From NCBI GenBank assembly GCA_903915035.1, contig CAIWRI010000078.1, positions 1 through 64,000 on the forward strand: 64,000 bases of DNA, read 5' to 3'. A program made the position numbers and the translations under genes. Under the pieces are notes generated by a model. The model saw only the letters and a program-made list of their open reading frames with translations. It did no database searches and was not told the DNA's origin. Positions 1-9,604 of this stretch are shown here, one piece after another. Numbering within the stretch: the stretch's first letter is position 1; every line of letters begins with the position of its first letter. This stretch comes from an uncultured Nitrosomonadales bacterium. GTDB taxonomy: Bacteria; Pseudomonadota; Gammaproteobacteria; Burkholderiales; Gallionellaceae.

Positions 1-2
1 AC

Positions 3-131
3 GCGATTGCGTGGAAATTAAATACCCGTCCACGTAAGTCACTCGGTTTCAAATGTCCGGTTGAACTGTTCATGCCAGACGCTTTTGACTTTAAGCTACA
101 TCACGCAGCACTTTTTGCACTTGGTGCTTGA
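3..131 (+). mobile_element. C-terminal end of an IS30-family transposase (window-truncated)
   Basis: Frame from nt 3 reads AIAWKLNTRPRKSLGFKCPVELFMPDAFDFKLHHAALFALGA*, with the LNxRPRKxLGxKxPxE motif typical of IS30 transposase C-termini; followed by ...TTGAAACCGCC, a plausible IS end. Confidence 0.8.
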
Positions 132-139
132 AACCGCCT

Positions 140-427
140 AGTTATAAAACGCTGGCTACGCCCGGTATTGCCGTGTCCTGCCCTGATCCTGCCCACCAAC
201 ACCAGTGTTATGGTCATGACCGCAGAATAGTTCTGGTACCCATTATCAACCCTTCAGCTACTGTACAGGACTTTGCATGCATGCTGATGCTCCAGCCCAT
301 GTCGGGGCCAACGGTTGATGTGCAAATGGAGTTTCTTGGCAATGCCGGAGCCACAAATAGTCCTTGCTCAAGCAACGGCTTGCCCGGCGGGAGCAGTGGT
401 CCGCTGGTGCCTGTTTTAGTGCAGTAG
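140..427 (+). pseudogene. TadG-like pilus assembly protein, C-terminal fragment truncated by the IS30-type element
   Basis: Reads ...RRIVLVPIINPSATVQDFACMLMLQPMSGPTVDVQMEFLGNAGATNSPC...GPLVPVLVQ*, resembling TadG C-termini; immediately upstream of tadE genes; no start codon of its own after the IS end. Confidence 0.55.
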
Positions 428-438
428 GAGAAAAGCAC

Positions 439-873
439 ATGACGAACAAACAATACGGCGTAGCCATCGTGGAATTTGCACTGGTGCTGCCGCTGCTGCT
501 GATACTCACTTTCATCACCACCGAATTTGGCCGTGCGCTGTATCAGTACAACATCCTCACCAAATCGGTGCGAGATGCAGCGCGCTATCTGTCGGTGCAG
601 ACGCCCGGCGATACGACGATATATCCCACTGCGAAAAACTTGGTGGTCTATGGCAATCCGGCAGGCACGGGTTCGACACTGGCCTATGGACTTAGCACGG
701 CGATGATATCTGATCCGGTATGGCAGTTGCAAGGCTTTTCCCCTGTAATCAACACGGTCACTATTACCATAACCGGCTATACCTTCAAACCACTGATTAC
801 CAGCGCCTTCGGCGTGAACTTTGGCAATATTAGCTATGCGCCCATCAGCGCCACCATGCGAGGTGCACTGTGA
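439..873 (+). CDS. TadE-family pseudopilin-like protein
   Basis: MTNKQYGVAIVEFALVLPLLLILTFITTEFGRALYQYN: TadE-type N-terminal motif. Confidence 0.85.
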   Translation: MTNKQYGVAIVEFALVLPLLLILTFITTEFGRALYQYNILTKSVRDAARYLSVQTPGDTTIYPTAKNLVVYGNPAGTGSTLAYGLSTAMISDPVWQLQGFSPVINTVTITITGYTFKPLITSAFGVNFGNISYAPISATMRGAL

Positions 874-1319
874 GAGAAAAACAAACAGGCGCCACCCTGA
901 TCGAGTTCGCGCTGGTGCTCCTTATCTTTCTGACCTTCTTTCTGGGTATCATCGACTTCTCGCGCATGCTGTGGACCTGGAATGCCGCGAACGAAGCCAC
1001 CCGCTGGGGTGCCAGAGTATCAGTCGTCTGTGACAAAGGTGCGACACGGGTGCTGACCGACATGCAGCAGTTTCTGCCGCAGTTGACGGCAGCCAATGTC
1101 AGGATTGACTGGTATGACAGTAGCGGCGCCATCAGCACATCCTGTGACCATACCAATTGTGCAGGCGTGAACGTGAGCATCACCAATCTCAATTATCAGT
1201 GGATCTCCCCCATCGCCGGTGCCTCAGCGCTCCCGTCGCTGGCTATGCCGGAATTTTCGACTTATTTGCCGCGGGAAGTGATGGGGCAGGACCCGAATAG
1301 CAGTGTGATATGCAACTAA
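870..1319 (+). CDS. TadE-family protein (second copy)
   Basis: REKQTGATLIEFALVLLIFLTFFLGIIDFSRMLWTWNAANEATRWGAR; overlaps the previous gene by 4 nt. Confidence 0.85.
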   Translation: MREKQTGATLIEFALVLLIFLTFFLGIIDFSRMLWTWNAANEATRWGARVSVVCDKGATRVLTDMQQFLPQLTAANVRIDWYDSSGAISTSCDHTNCAGVNVSITNLNYQWISPIAGASALPSLAMPEFSTYLPREVMGQDPNSSVICN

Positions 1320-1339
1320 TACCTGGACAGGAAACTATA

Positions 1340-2500
1340 ATGAAAATCACCGTCCTTTCGCCGTCATCACAATCCTTGCAGGAAATCAGCGCCATACTTG
1401 AGCACGGTGAAATCTCTCGTCTGGCCACACTGCATCAGGGTGGCGTCAGCCAGTTGCGCACACTGGTTGAACAGGAACAACCTGATGTCATCATTATGCA
1501 AGGAATCTGCCACGATGCCAGCGAGTTTGCCCCTGTCGAAGCCATCACCAACCATTACCCCAAAATAATGATCATCATGCTCAGCCAGGAACAAACTTCA
1601 GGGTTCCTGATCGGTGCCATGCGCGCGGGCGTGCGCGAAGTTCTGCCCTTGCCCCTGTTGAAAGGCGCATTGGAGACAGCGTTAGCGCGAGCTGAATCTA
1701 AATTAGGTCTGCGAGCAAGCCCGTTAAGCGCACGCATAATTGCATTCATACCCTGCAAGGGTGGCAGCGGCGCAACTTTTCTGTCCACCAATCTTGGCTA
1801 TCAGTTAGCTGCAACAGGCAAGAAGGTACTGCTGATTGATCTAAATTTACAATATGGCGAAGCCGTTCTGACAGTGCATGATCGCAAAGCCAGCAGCGAT
1901 ATCGCCGAAGTCGCGAGAAATTTATCTAGGCTGGATGCTTCGTTTTTGAGTGCATCTACCGTGCAAATCACAGCTAATTATGAAATTCTGGCCGCCCCCG
2001 AAGATCCCGCGCAATCAATGCAAATTGAACCTAAGCACCTGGATGCTATTCTGAACCTTGCTATCAATCAGTACGACTTCATCATCCTGGACGTGAGCAA
2101 AAATATGGATGATCTGAGTATCAGGGCTTTGGATCATGCCGACAGTATTTTTCTGGTTGCACAGACCTTAATGCCTCATGTACGCAATGCCAATCGAATG
2201 ATGACCCTGTTCCGCTCACTGGGATATTCAGAAGATAAGATTGAACTGCTGGTCAACCGCTATGGGAAAAATTCAGAGATTAGCCTGAGTGAACTGCAAA
2301 CCGTCCTGCATATCAACAAGATGCGCACCATACCCAACGGTTACAAGGAGGTGGCCAAAGCTATCAACCAAGGCATGCCGCTGGCAATGGTATTCAACAC
2401 AAGTTTGGTGCTCAAGGCAATTAACGAGTTGGCGGAATCCTTGCTGCCCAAGATTGAACATGCCCACACCGGACTGTTTAGCCGGTTGTTGAAAAGTTAA
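1340..2500 (+). CDS. cpaE: CpaE/TadZ-type pilus assembly ATPase (receiver-like + MinD/ParA-like domains)
   Basis: PCKGGSGATFLSTNLGYQLAATGKKVLLIDLNLQYG deviant Walker A; position in the tad operon. Confidence 0.85.
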   Translation: MKITVLSPSSQSLQEISAILEHGEISRLATLHQGGVSQLRTLVEQEQPDVIIMQGICHDASEFAPVEAITNHYPKIMIIMLSQEQTSGFLIGAMRAGVREVLPLPLLKGALETALARAESKLGLRASPLSARIIAFIPCKGGSGATFLSTNLGYQLAATGKKVLLIDLNLQYGEAVLTVHDRKASSDIAEVARNLSRLDASFLSASTVQITANYEILAAPEDPAQSMQIEPKHLDAILNLAINQYDFIILDVSKNMDDLSIRALDHADSIFLVAQTLMPHVRNANRMMTLFRSLGYSEDKIELLVNRYGKNSEISLSELQTVLHINKMRTIPNGYKEVAKAINQGMPLAMVFNTSLVLKAINELAESLLPKIEHAHTGLFSRLLKS

Positions 2501-2543
2501 GCGGTTTAACTACCGCGAGTTTCACGTTAAAAAGGAAAATGTC

Positions 2544-3959
2544 ATGGATATGAAGAGTTTCAGAGATTTTCTGACCGCAGGCAAGAAAGAAGAACAAAGA
2601 CCACTATCATCTCTGGTCTCCGAACGGACAGCATCGCGGCCTGCGGTATTTCCTGAATCTCAGCCTGTTGTATCTCCAGCAGTTGAAACCTATGTAAAGT
2701 TGAAAAACCAGTTGCACTTGCAGCTGCTTAATAAGGTGGATCTGGCCTCACTGGAATCCATGTCCGATCTCCAGTTGCGCCAGGAAATCGTCACCCTGGT
2801 TGAACAGTTGCTTGTTGAAAATCCGGCACAAATAAACACCCTGGAACGTCGCATGCTGGTGCGAGATATACAGAATGAAATGCTCGGACTCGGCCCGCTG
2901 GAATTGTTGATGGCTGATCCGGCTATATCCGACATTCTGGTCAATAGTTATAACCAAATATATGTCGAGCGTCAGGGCCGTCTGGAACTCACCAAGATCA
3001 GCTTCACCGATGATAAACACCTGTTGCGCATCATCGACAAAATCGTATCTCGCATAGGTCGACGCATTGATGAATCCAGTCCTATGGTCGATGCACGTTT
3101 GCCGGATGGTTCACGTGTCAACGCCATTATTCCGCCCATTGCACTGGATGGCCCGATGCTGTCGATTCGACGGTTCGCAGTAACCCCGCTGAAAATGACA
3201 GATCTGGTGACAGGCTATAAATCGCTGACGCAGGATATGGCTTTACTGCTGGAAGGGCTGGCCAGATCCAAAACTAATATGCTTATCTCAGGTGGAACCG
3301 GTTCAGGCAAGACCACTTTGCTCAATATACTCTCAGGCTACATTCCGGAAACTGAACGCATCATTACTATCGAAGATGCGGCGGAACTGCAATTGCAACA
3401 GCCTCATGTCATCAGACTGGAAACGCGCCCGGCGAATATTGAGGGCAAAGGTGAAGTCAATCAGCGCGCACTGGTACGCAATGCCTTGCGGATGCGCCCC
3501 GACCGGATCGTGATTGGTGAGGTGCGCGGTGCAGAAGCGGTGGATATGATGCAGGCCATGAATACCGGCCATGAAGGCTCGCTGACAACGATCCATGCCA
3601 ACACCCCGCGCGATGCCATTTCCCGCCTGGAAAACATGATCAGCATGGCAGGCTTGAATCTTCCTCACTCAGCGACCCGGCAGCAGATCGTTTCGGCCAT
3701 CACAGTGATCGTTCAGGGAAACAGGCTAACGGATGGTCAGCGCAAAATCACCAGCATTCAGGAAATCACCGGTATGGAAGGCGAAATCATTACCATGCAG
3801 GAAATTTTTGCCTTCAGGCAGACGGGTATTGATGAAAAGGGAAAAGTGACAGGTTATTTTCATGCTACCGGCATCCGGCCAAAATTCGCGGATAAGTTAC
3901 ACAGTCAAGGCATTACGCTGCCGGATACGCTATTTGATCCCGCCAATCACTACGAATGA
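2544..3959 (+). CDS. cpaF: CpaF/TadA secretion ATPase
   Basis: [14 protein letters not shown] Walker [30 protein letters not shown]: type II/IV secretion ATPase. Confidence 0.93.
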   Translation: MDMKSFRDFLTAGKKEEQRPLSSLVSERTASRPAVFPESQPVVSPAVETYVKLKNQLHLQLLNKVDLASLESMSDLQLRQEIVTLVEQLLVENPAQINTLERRMLVRDIQNEMLGLGPLELLMADPAISDILVNSYNQIYVERQGRLELTKISFTDDKHLLRIIDKIVSRIGRRIDESSPMVDARLPDGSRVNAIIPPIALDGPMLSIRRFAVTPLKMTDLVTGYKSLTQDMALLLEGLARSKTNMLISGGTGSGKTTLLNILSGYIPETERIITIEDAAELQLQQPHVIRLETRPANIEGKGEVNQRALVRNALRMRPDRIVIGEVRGAEAVDMMQAMNTGHEGSLTTIHANTPRDAISRLENMISMAGLNLPHSATRQQIVSAITVIVQGNRLTDGQRKITSIQEITGMEGEIITMQEIFAFRQTGIDEKGKVTGYFHATGIRPKFADKLHSQGITLPDTLFDPANHYE

Positions 3960-3972
3960 GAGTGAGAAGAAC

Positions 3973-4962
3973 ATGCACACACTTCTGGCTAACAGTTTTT
4001 TCCCCGTCTTCGCTATTGCGGTGTTCGTCGCCATCGTACTTTTTGTTGAAGGATTGTACTTGATATGGAATTCACACCATGGTCCTGAAGCGAAAAGGAT
4101 AGAGTTGCGTCTGCGTGCTTTATCAGCTAGTTCCGATAGCACTGAGCACACCGCAGTGCTGAAAAACCGGATGCTGAGCAATATTCCGGCAATTGAAAAA
4201 TTGCTGTTCAGTATTCCGCGCATTCATCAACTGGATCGTTTTATTTTGCAATCCGGGCTGGAATGGACAGTTGCAATGCTGTTATTGACTTCCCTGATGA
4301 TGGGGGCGGTATTTTACACGGCACTGTTATTTACCGCCGTATCACTGTCATTTCGTTTAGCAATAACGCTTGCAGCTACTTTAATGCCGTGGGCTTATGT
4401 ACAGTGGCGACGCAATAAACGTCTGCACAAAATAGAACAGCAATTACCCGATACGCTGGATCTGATCAGTCGTGCCTTACGTGCCGGTCATGCTTTGCCT
4501 TCCGGCCTGAAAATGGCAGGAAATGAAATGTTTGATCCAATTGCAAGAGAGTTTCGTATCACGCATGATGAAATCAACTTCGGTGTTTCGATGCAGCAGG
4601 CATTAACCAATTTTGGCGAACGTGTGCCGATCACGGATGTGCGCTATTTCATTGTCGCGGTACTTATTCAGCGTGAAGCGGGTGGCAATCTGGCTGAAAT
4701 ACTGGACAATCTGAGTAAATTGATCCGCAATCGTCTCAAGTTTCACGCCAGAATCAAAGTGCTGACGACCGAGGGGCGCATGTCGGCCTGGGTGTTGGGA
4801 ATCATGCCGTTCGGTCTGGCCGGGCTTCTCAATTATGCCAATCACGATTTTATCAGTGTGTTGTGGACTGATCCCGCCGGCATCAAGATCAGCAATGTTG
4901 TCCTGGGATTGATGGCAATGGGCGCCATCTGGTTGTACAAACTCCTGCAGATTCGTGCGTGA
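3973..4962 (+). CDS. tadB: TadB-like type II secretion F-family protein
   Basis: QLPDTLDLISRALRAGHALPSGLKMAGNEM; order cpaF-tadB-tadC. Confidence 0.85.
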   Translation: MHTLLANSFFPVFAIAVFVAIVLFVEGLYLIWNSHHGPEAKRIELRLRALSASSDSTEHTAVLKNRMLSNIPAIEKLLFSIPRIHQLDRFILQSGLEWTVAMLLLTSLMMGAVFYTALLFTAVSLSFRLAITLAATLMPWAYVQWRRNKRLHKIEQQLPDTLDLISRALRAGHALPSGLKMAGNEMFDPIAREFRITHDEINFGVSMQQALTNFGERVPITDVRYFIVAVLIQREAGGNLAEILDNLSKLIRNRLKFHARIKVLTTEGRMSAWVLGIMPFGLAGLLNYANHDFISVLWTDPAGIKISNVVLGLMAMGAIWLYKLLQIRA

Positions 4963-5083
4963 ATAATAAAGCAGATACAAGAAAAACAGGGGCAAGGGGT
5001 AAGGAACATCAAAGAAAAGCTGAGCCTAAGTTTTATGGCGAGTGCGTCACATCAGTTAAAGCAGAAAAGAAAGGCGGCATGCT

Positions 5084-5998
5084 ATGTGGATCTATTCAAT
5101 CATTATTTTCGTACTGGCAACCCTGGTAATGATATTGTTGTTCGACTGGTTAGTTCCCGATAAATCACAGCGGCGCTTGCAGGAACTGGTCGAATCTCCG
5201 GATAAAACTAACTGGATAAAGACGGTAGTTGATATAGCGAATCCGCTGGCTAAACTCTCCATTCCGGAAGGAAAATGGGAAAATTCGTCACTTCGCATCA
5301 GATTTATCAATGCCGGCATTCGAAGTCCCAACGCACCGGTCATTTTCTACGCGGTCAAAACAATACTGCCGTTCATTTTTGCCGGCATCGGTTATCTGAT
5401 ACTGGAAATAGCGGGAAAAAACCTTGAACGCAATACCTTGATTCTGGTTCTGCTGCTGATCTCGATGTTAGCCTATTACTTGCCTAACTTCGCATTTAGT
5501 TATGTTATCAAAGCGCGCAAGCGGGAAATTTTCGAGAACTTTCCGGATGCCGCTGATCTGATGCTCGTCTGCGTGGAAGCGGGACTGGGATTGGATGCCG
5601 CTCTGGTTAAAGTAGCTGATGAAATGAGAATCAGAAGCCAGGCGTTAACGGAAGAATTGCATCTGACCAACCTGGAAACGCGCGCCGGTAGCAGCCGGGA
5701 GCAAGCTTTGCGCAATTTGGGCTTGCGCACCGGGGTAGATGAAATTAATACTTTTGCCTCGTTGTTATCACAATCCGACAAGTTCGGCACGAGCATAGGC
5801 GAATCATTGCGCATATTTTCCGATGACTTGCGCTATAAACGACAAATACGCGCCGAAGAACTTGCTGCCAAATTGCCTACCAAAATGCTGTTTCCTCTGG
5901 TACTGTTCATCTTCCCGGCAATCAGTATGGTGATTCTTGGGCCGGCCGCTGTGCAGATTTATCGTGTGTTATTGCCGATGCTGGGCGGACAACATTAA
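5084..5998 (+). CDS. tadC: TadC-like type II secretion F-family protein
   Basis: FPDAADLMLVCVEAGLGLDAALVKVADEM...KLPTKMLFPLVLFIFPAISMVILGPAAVQIY. Confidence 0.85.
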   Translation: MWIYSIIIFVLATLVMILLFDWLVPDKSQRRLQELVESPDKTNWIKTVVDIANPLAKLSIPEGKWENSSLRIRFINAGIRSPNAPVIFYAVKTILPFIFAGIGYLILEIAGKNLERNTLILVLLLISMLAYYLPNFAFSYVIKARKREIFENFPDAADLMLVCVEAGLGLDAALVKVADEMRIRSQALTEELHLTNLETRAGSSREQALRNLGLRTGVDEINTFASLLSQSDKFGTSIGESLRIFSDDLRYKRQIRAEELAAKLPTKMLFPLVLFIFPAISMVILGPAAVQIYRVLLPMLGGQH

Positions 5999-6089
5999 TG
6001 CTGTCAATGAACTGGAATGCCGGCGCGCTGAACAGGTTTTATGATTCAGGCGAATATACCGGAAAAAAGTACGCTGCATGATCTGAAAG

Positions 6090-6992
6090 TTATCGGGTGC
6101 TGCGGCGAGCCGCAGTCCAGGCGAACAGGGACAACATCAGCAAACCGCTGCCGATCAGCAGCATGCCTGTCAGTTCGCTTAACTTGAATGCTTCATTCAA
6201 CATCAGCCGTGAAGACAGAATCGCCACAACCGGTGTGCCAAGTACCGACAAACAGGCTTCCCATGCAGGCACACGATCAAGAATCGTGATCCACAGCCAC
6301 CAGCATAATCCCGTCGTCACGATGGCCATGAAGATTAATATGCTGACATAGGACATATTCCAATCTGTCGATCGTTCCGGAACCAGCCATGCCAGCAGGA
6401 TCAGCGGTATGGCTCCTGCGAACATCTGCCAGGCGGTGAGTGAGAGTAAATCGACTTGTTGACGCGATCTCAGTCGCTTGACCAGCACCGTACCGATGGC
6501 CCAGCACAGCGCCGCTGTCAATCCCAGCACCTTGCTGAGCAGGCTGGAATGCATGTTCCAGGGCTCGATAATCAGCACCAGACCTGTCAGCGTACTCAGG
6601 GCGGCAAGCCACTGCGTTCCTTTAATACGCTCTCCCAAAACCGGCCAGGCAATCAACAGCGTCCAGATTGGCATGGTAAATACCAGGACGGCTGTTTTAC
6701 CCGGCCCCCCTTCGACCAGCGCCCATATTTGAAAGGCCATGAAGCCGGTCACTTGCGTGATACCGATGGCGCAGGTGGTCAGCGGCGCAATGAGACATAA
6801 GGGTTTACGCAGCAGTTTAAGCAGCAGAAAAAGCGCGATTGTGCCGCCTGCACAACGCTCCGCAGCAAAAGCAAATGGTGGCGCATATACCAGCGCCTGC
6901 TTGGCCAACACCCAGCTGTAGCCCCAGGTTACTGATAAAATAAAAAGTCCGAGCGGGAATATCCAGCGGGCTGCATGCCTGGAAAATGGCAT
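6090..6992 (-). CDS. EamA/DMT family transporter
   Basis: Ten-helix EamA-like protein (WGYSWVLAKQALVYAPPFAFAAERC...). Confidence 0.85.
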   Translation of the reverse strand: MPFSRHAARWIFPLGLFILSVTWGYSWVLAKQALVYAPPFAFAAERCAGGTIALFLLLKLLRKPLCLIAPLTTCAIGITQVTGFMAFQIWALVEGGPGKTAVLVFTMPIWTLLIAWPVLGERIKGTQWLAALSTLTGLVLIIEPWNMHSSLLSKVLGLTAALCWAIGTVLVKRLRSRQQVDLLSLTAWQMFAGAIPLILLAWLVPERSTDWNMSYVSILIFMAIVTTGLCWWLWITILDRVPAWEACLSVLGTPVVAILSSRLMLNEAFKLSELTGMLLIGSGLLMLSLFAWTAARRSTR

Positions 6993-7008
6993 TATTCGTT
7001 TAGAATGA

Positions 7009-9591
7009 TCAGGCAACGGCTCTGTGCTCAGCCATTTTTTCGGCGATATGCGCCAGTGACTCATCGACCTGATCGATAAGAATCAGGCATAATTCACCCG
7101 CTTTCAATCTCGACAGCGCTGTATCAATGGCCAGGAATTCGCCGGTAATTTCACTGGTTACTTTGACCCGACGGGCATTAACCAATCCCTGTCTTAGCAA
7201 ACCCAGCACCTCACCGTCCGGACGACCACGCTGACACTGATCCTGATACAGAATCACTTCGTCAAATACATCACCTAACATTTCTGTCTGAAGACGAATA
7301 TCCTCATCACGCCTGTCTCCTGCCCCGCTGATCACCACCATACGTTTGCTTGCCGGAATATTTTCTACCGCAGCAATCAATGCCCCGATTGCATCAGGAT
7401 TATGCCCGTAATCAGCGATCACCGAAGCACCGTGATAATCGAAGAAATTAAAACGCCCGGGGGCGGTCGCCGCATCATTGACGAAGCTTGACAGGCCGCG
7501 ACAAATCGTCTGCCAATCCAGCTTCAGTGCCCATGCCGAGGCAATCGACGCCATGGCATTCTCAATTTGAAAACCGATCGCGCCGTTATGCGTAATGGGA
7601 ATCCGGCTTAACGCAATACGCTGTTCGATTTTATTCTCAAACGCCACAATCTCATTGCCATCGACATAGACAACCCGGTGACCTTGTGCACGGTGTGCTG
7701 CCATCACCGGATGATAGCGATTCAGTGCAAAGAAGGTCACTGAGCCCGGACAGACATTTGCCATGCCAGCCGACATCGGATCTGCGGCATTGAGCACAGC
7801 AACGCCGTTGGGAGCCACATTCTGTACCACCACGCGTTTCACGACGCTCAAGTCTTCTACTGTATTGATGTAATTGAGCCCCAGATGATCGCCCATGCCG
7901 AGGTTAGTCACCACGGCAACATCGCAGCGGTCAAAGGCCAGTCCTTCGCGCAATACACCGCCACGCGCGGTTTCGAATACTGCCGCATCCACATCCGGAT
8001 GCAATAACACATTGCGCGCGCTTTTCGGGCCGCTGCAATCCCCGCTGTCAATGCGCCTGCCTTGTATATACACGCCGTCAGAATTGGTCATGCCAACACG
8101 CAATCCCTGACAGGAAAGCAGGTGTGCAATCAGGCGCACGGTGGTGGTTTTACCATTGGTGCCGGCGACAGCGACCAGCGGAATCCGGCCATCGTCACCT
8201 TCCTTGAACAAGGAGGCGATGATTGCCTCGCCAACGGCACGCGCCTTGCCAAAGGACGGTTGCAAATGCATGCGTAAGCCGGGTGCGGCATTCACTTCGA
8301 CAACCCCGCCACCCTGCTCTTCCAGAGGCAGCAAAATTGAGTCGCACACCACATCCACGCCGCAAATATCCAGTCCTATCATTTGTGCTGCGGCGACTGC
8401 GCTGGCCGCCATATCCGGATGGACATCATCAGTCACATCGGTTGCCGAACCGCCGGTACTCAAGTTCGCATTATTTCGCATCACTACGCAGATGCCTTTA
8501 TCAGGAACAGAATCAACCGTATAACCCTGAACCTCAAGGCGGGCGATTGCGATGCTGTCAATGCGGATTTTAGTCAACGAAGTTGCGTGCCCTGTGCTGC
8601 GTTTCGGATCGCTGTTGACCTGTTCAACCAGTTCTCGCACAGTATGCACGCCATCCCCGATCACCATAGGCGGATCGCGTCGCGCCGCAGCCACCATCTG
8701 GTTGCCTACCACAAGCATACGATAATCGTTACCCGGCATAAACCGTTCCACCAGCACTTCAGAACTGATTTCAGCCGCGGCCGCATAGGCGATATTCAAA
8801 TGCTCCCGCGTCACGATATTGACAGTGACTCCCTTACCCTGATTTCCATCCAGCGGTTTAACGACCACCGGACCTGCAATCTCGCACATCGCGGCCCAGG
8901 CATCGTCTGTATCAGACACGGGACGTCCCCGGGGGACGGGCACGCCTGCCGCTTCCAGCAGTTTCTTGGTCAGATCCTTATCCTGCGCAATCGCTTCACC
9001 TATGGCGCTGGAACGATCGGTTTCAGCTGCCTGTATCCGGCGCTGACGGCTACCCCAGCCGAGTTGCACCAATGAGCCTTCTGTCAGGCGGCGATAAGGA
9101 ATGCCACGTCTTAAGCCCGCTTCGACGATGGAACCGGTACTGGGTCCCAGACGCACATCCTCATCCAGTTCGCGCAACTCGGCCAGGGCCGTCGCAAGGT
9201 TGAAACCGGTGTTATCAAGCGCCGCACCACACAAAGCCTGAGCGTGTTTAAAAGCCAGTCTGCCGACGGCTTCATCGTTGTACTCAAAGACCACTTGATA
9301 GACGCCCGCTTCTTTGGTCGCTGTTGTCCGGGTAAACGCAACGGTGCAACCTGCCTGTGCCTGCAAGGACACTGCCGCTGTGCCCAGCACATGGGCCAGG
9401 CTAATCGACTCGGCACGACCGGGTAGCTGCAACAGGCCGATTTCCGGAAAATGTGCACGCAAGCGCCCCTCAAAAGTATTGATTCTGGCGATATCACATT
9501 CGAGGACAGAGCAGGATACGATCGCTTCAATGGCAGTATGCCGACTCCACAGATTAGGACCGCGCAGGGCGCGTATGCGAGACACTTCCAT
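7009..9591 (-). CDS. cphA: Cyanophycin synthetase
   Basis: ATP-grasp domain (VVVKPLDGNQGKGVTVNI) followed by Mur ligase-like domain (VAVAGTNGKTTTVRLIAHLL). Confidence 0.92.
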   Translation of the reverse strand: MEVSRIRALRGPNLWSRHTAIEAIVSCSVLECDIARINTFEGRLRAHFPEIGLLQLPGRAESISLAHVLGTAAVSLQAQAGCTVAFTRTTATKEAGVYQVVFEYNDEAVGRLAFKHAQALCGAALDNTGFNLATALAELRELDEDVRLGPSTGSIVEAGLRRGIPYRRLTEGSLVQLGWGSRQRRIQAAETDRSSAIGEAIAQDKDLTKKLLEAAGVPVPRGRPVSDTDDAWAAMCEIAGPVVVKPLDGNQGKGVTVNIVTREHLNIAYAAAAEISSEVLVERFMPGNDYRMLVVGNQMVAAARRDPPMVIGDGVHTVRELVEQVNSDPKRSTGHATSLTKIRIDSIAIARLEVQGYTVDSVPDKGICVVMRNNANLSTGGSATDVTDDVHPDMAASAVAAAQMIGLDICGVDVVCDSILLPLEEQGGGVVEVNAAPGLRMHLQPSFGKARAVGEAIIASLFKEGDDGRIPLVAVAGTNGKTTTVRLIAHLLSCQGLRVGMTNSDGVYIQGRRIDSGDCSGPKSARNVLLHPDVDAAVFETARGGVLREGLAFDRCDVAVVTNLGMGDHLGLNYINTVEDLSVVKRVVVQNVAPNGVAVLNAADPMSAGMANVCPGSVTFFALNRYHPVMAAHRAQGHRVVYVDGNEIVAFENKIEQRIALSRIPITHNGAIGFQIENAMASIASAWALKLDWQTICRGLSSFVNDAATAPGRFNFFDYHGASVIADYGHNPDAIGALIAAVENIPASKRMVVISGAGDRRDEDIRLQTEMLGDVFDEVILYQDQCQRGRPDGEVLGLLRQGLVNARRVKVTSEITGEFLAIDTALSRLKAGELCLILIDQVDESLAHIAEKMAEHRAVA

Positions 9592-9604
9592 TAGATATCC
9601 TTTA

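Noticed and set aside
8383-9075. Long plus-strand ORFs antisense to cphA and cphA' (8383-9075, 10571-11134)
   Set aside because: Shadow ORFs in high-GC coding DNA; translations show no recognisable domain.
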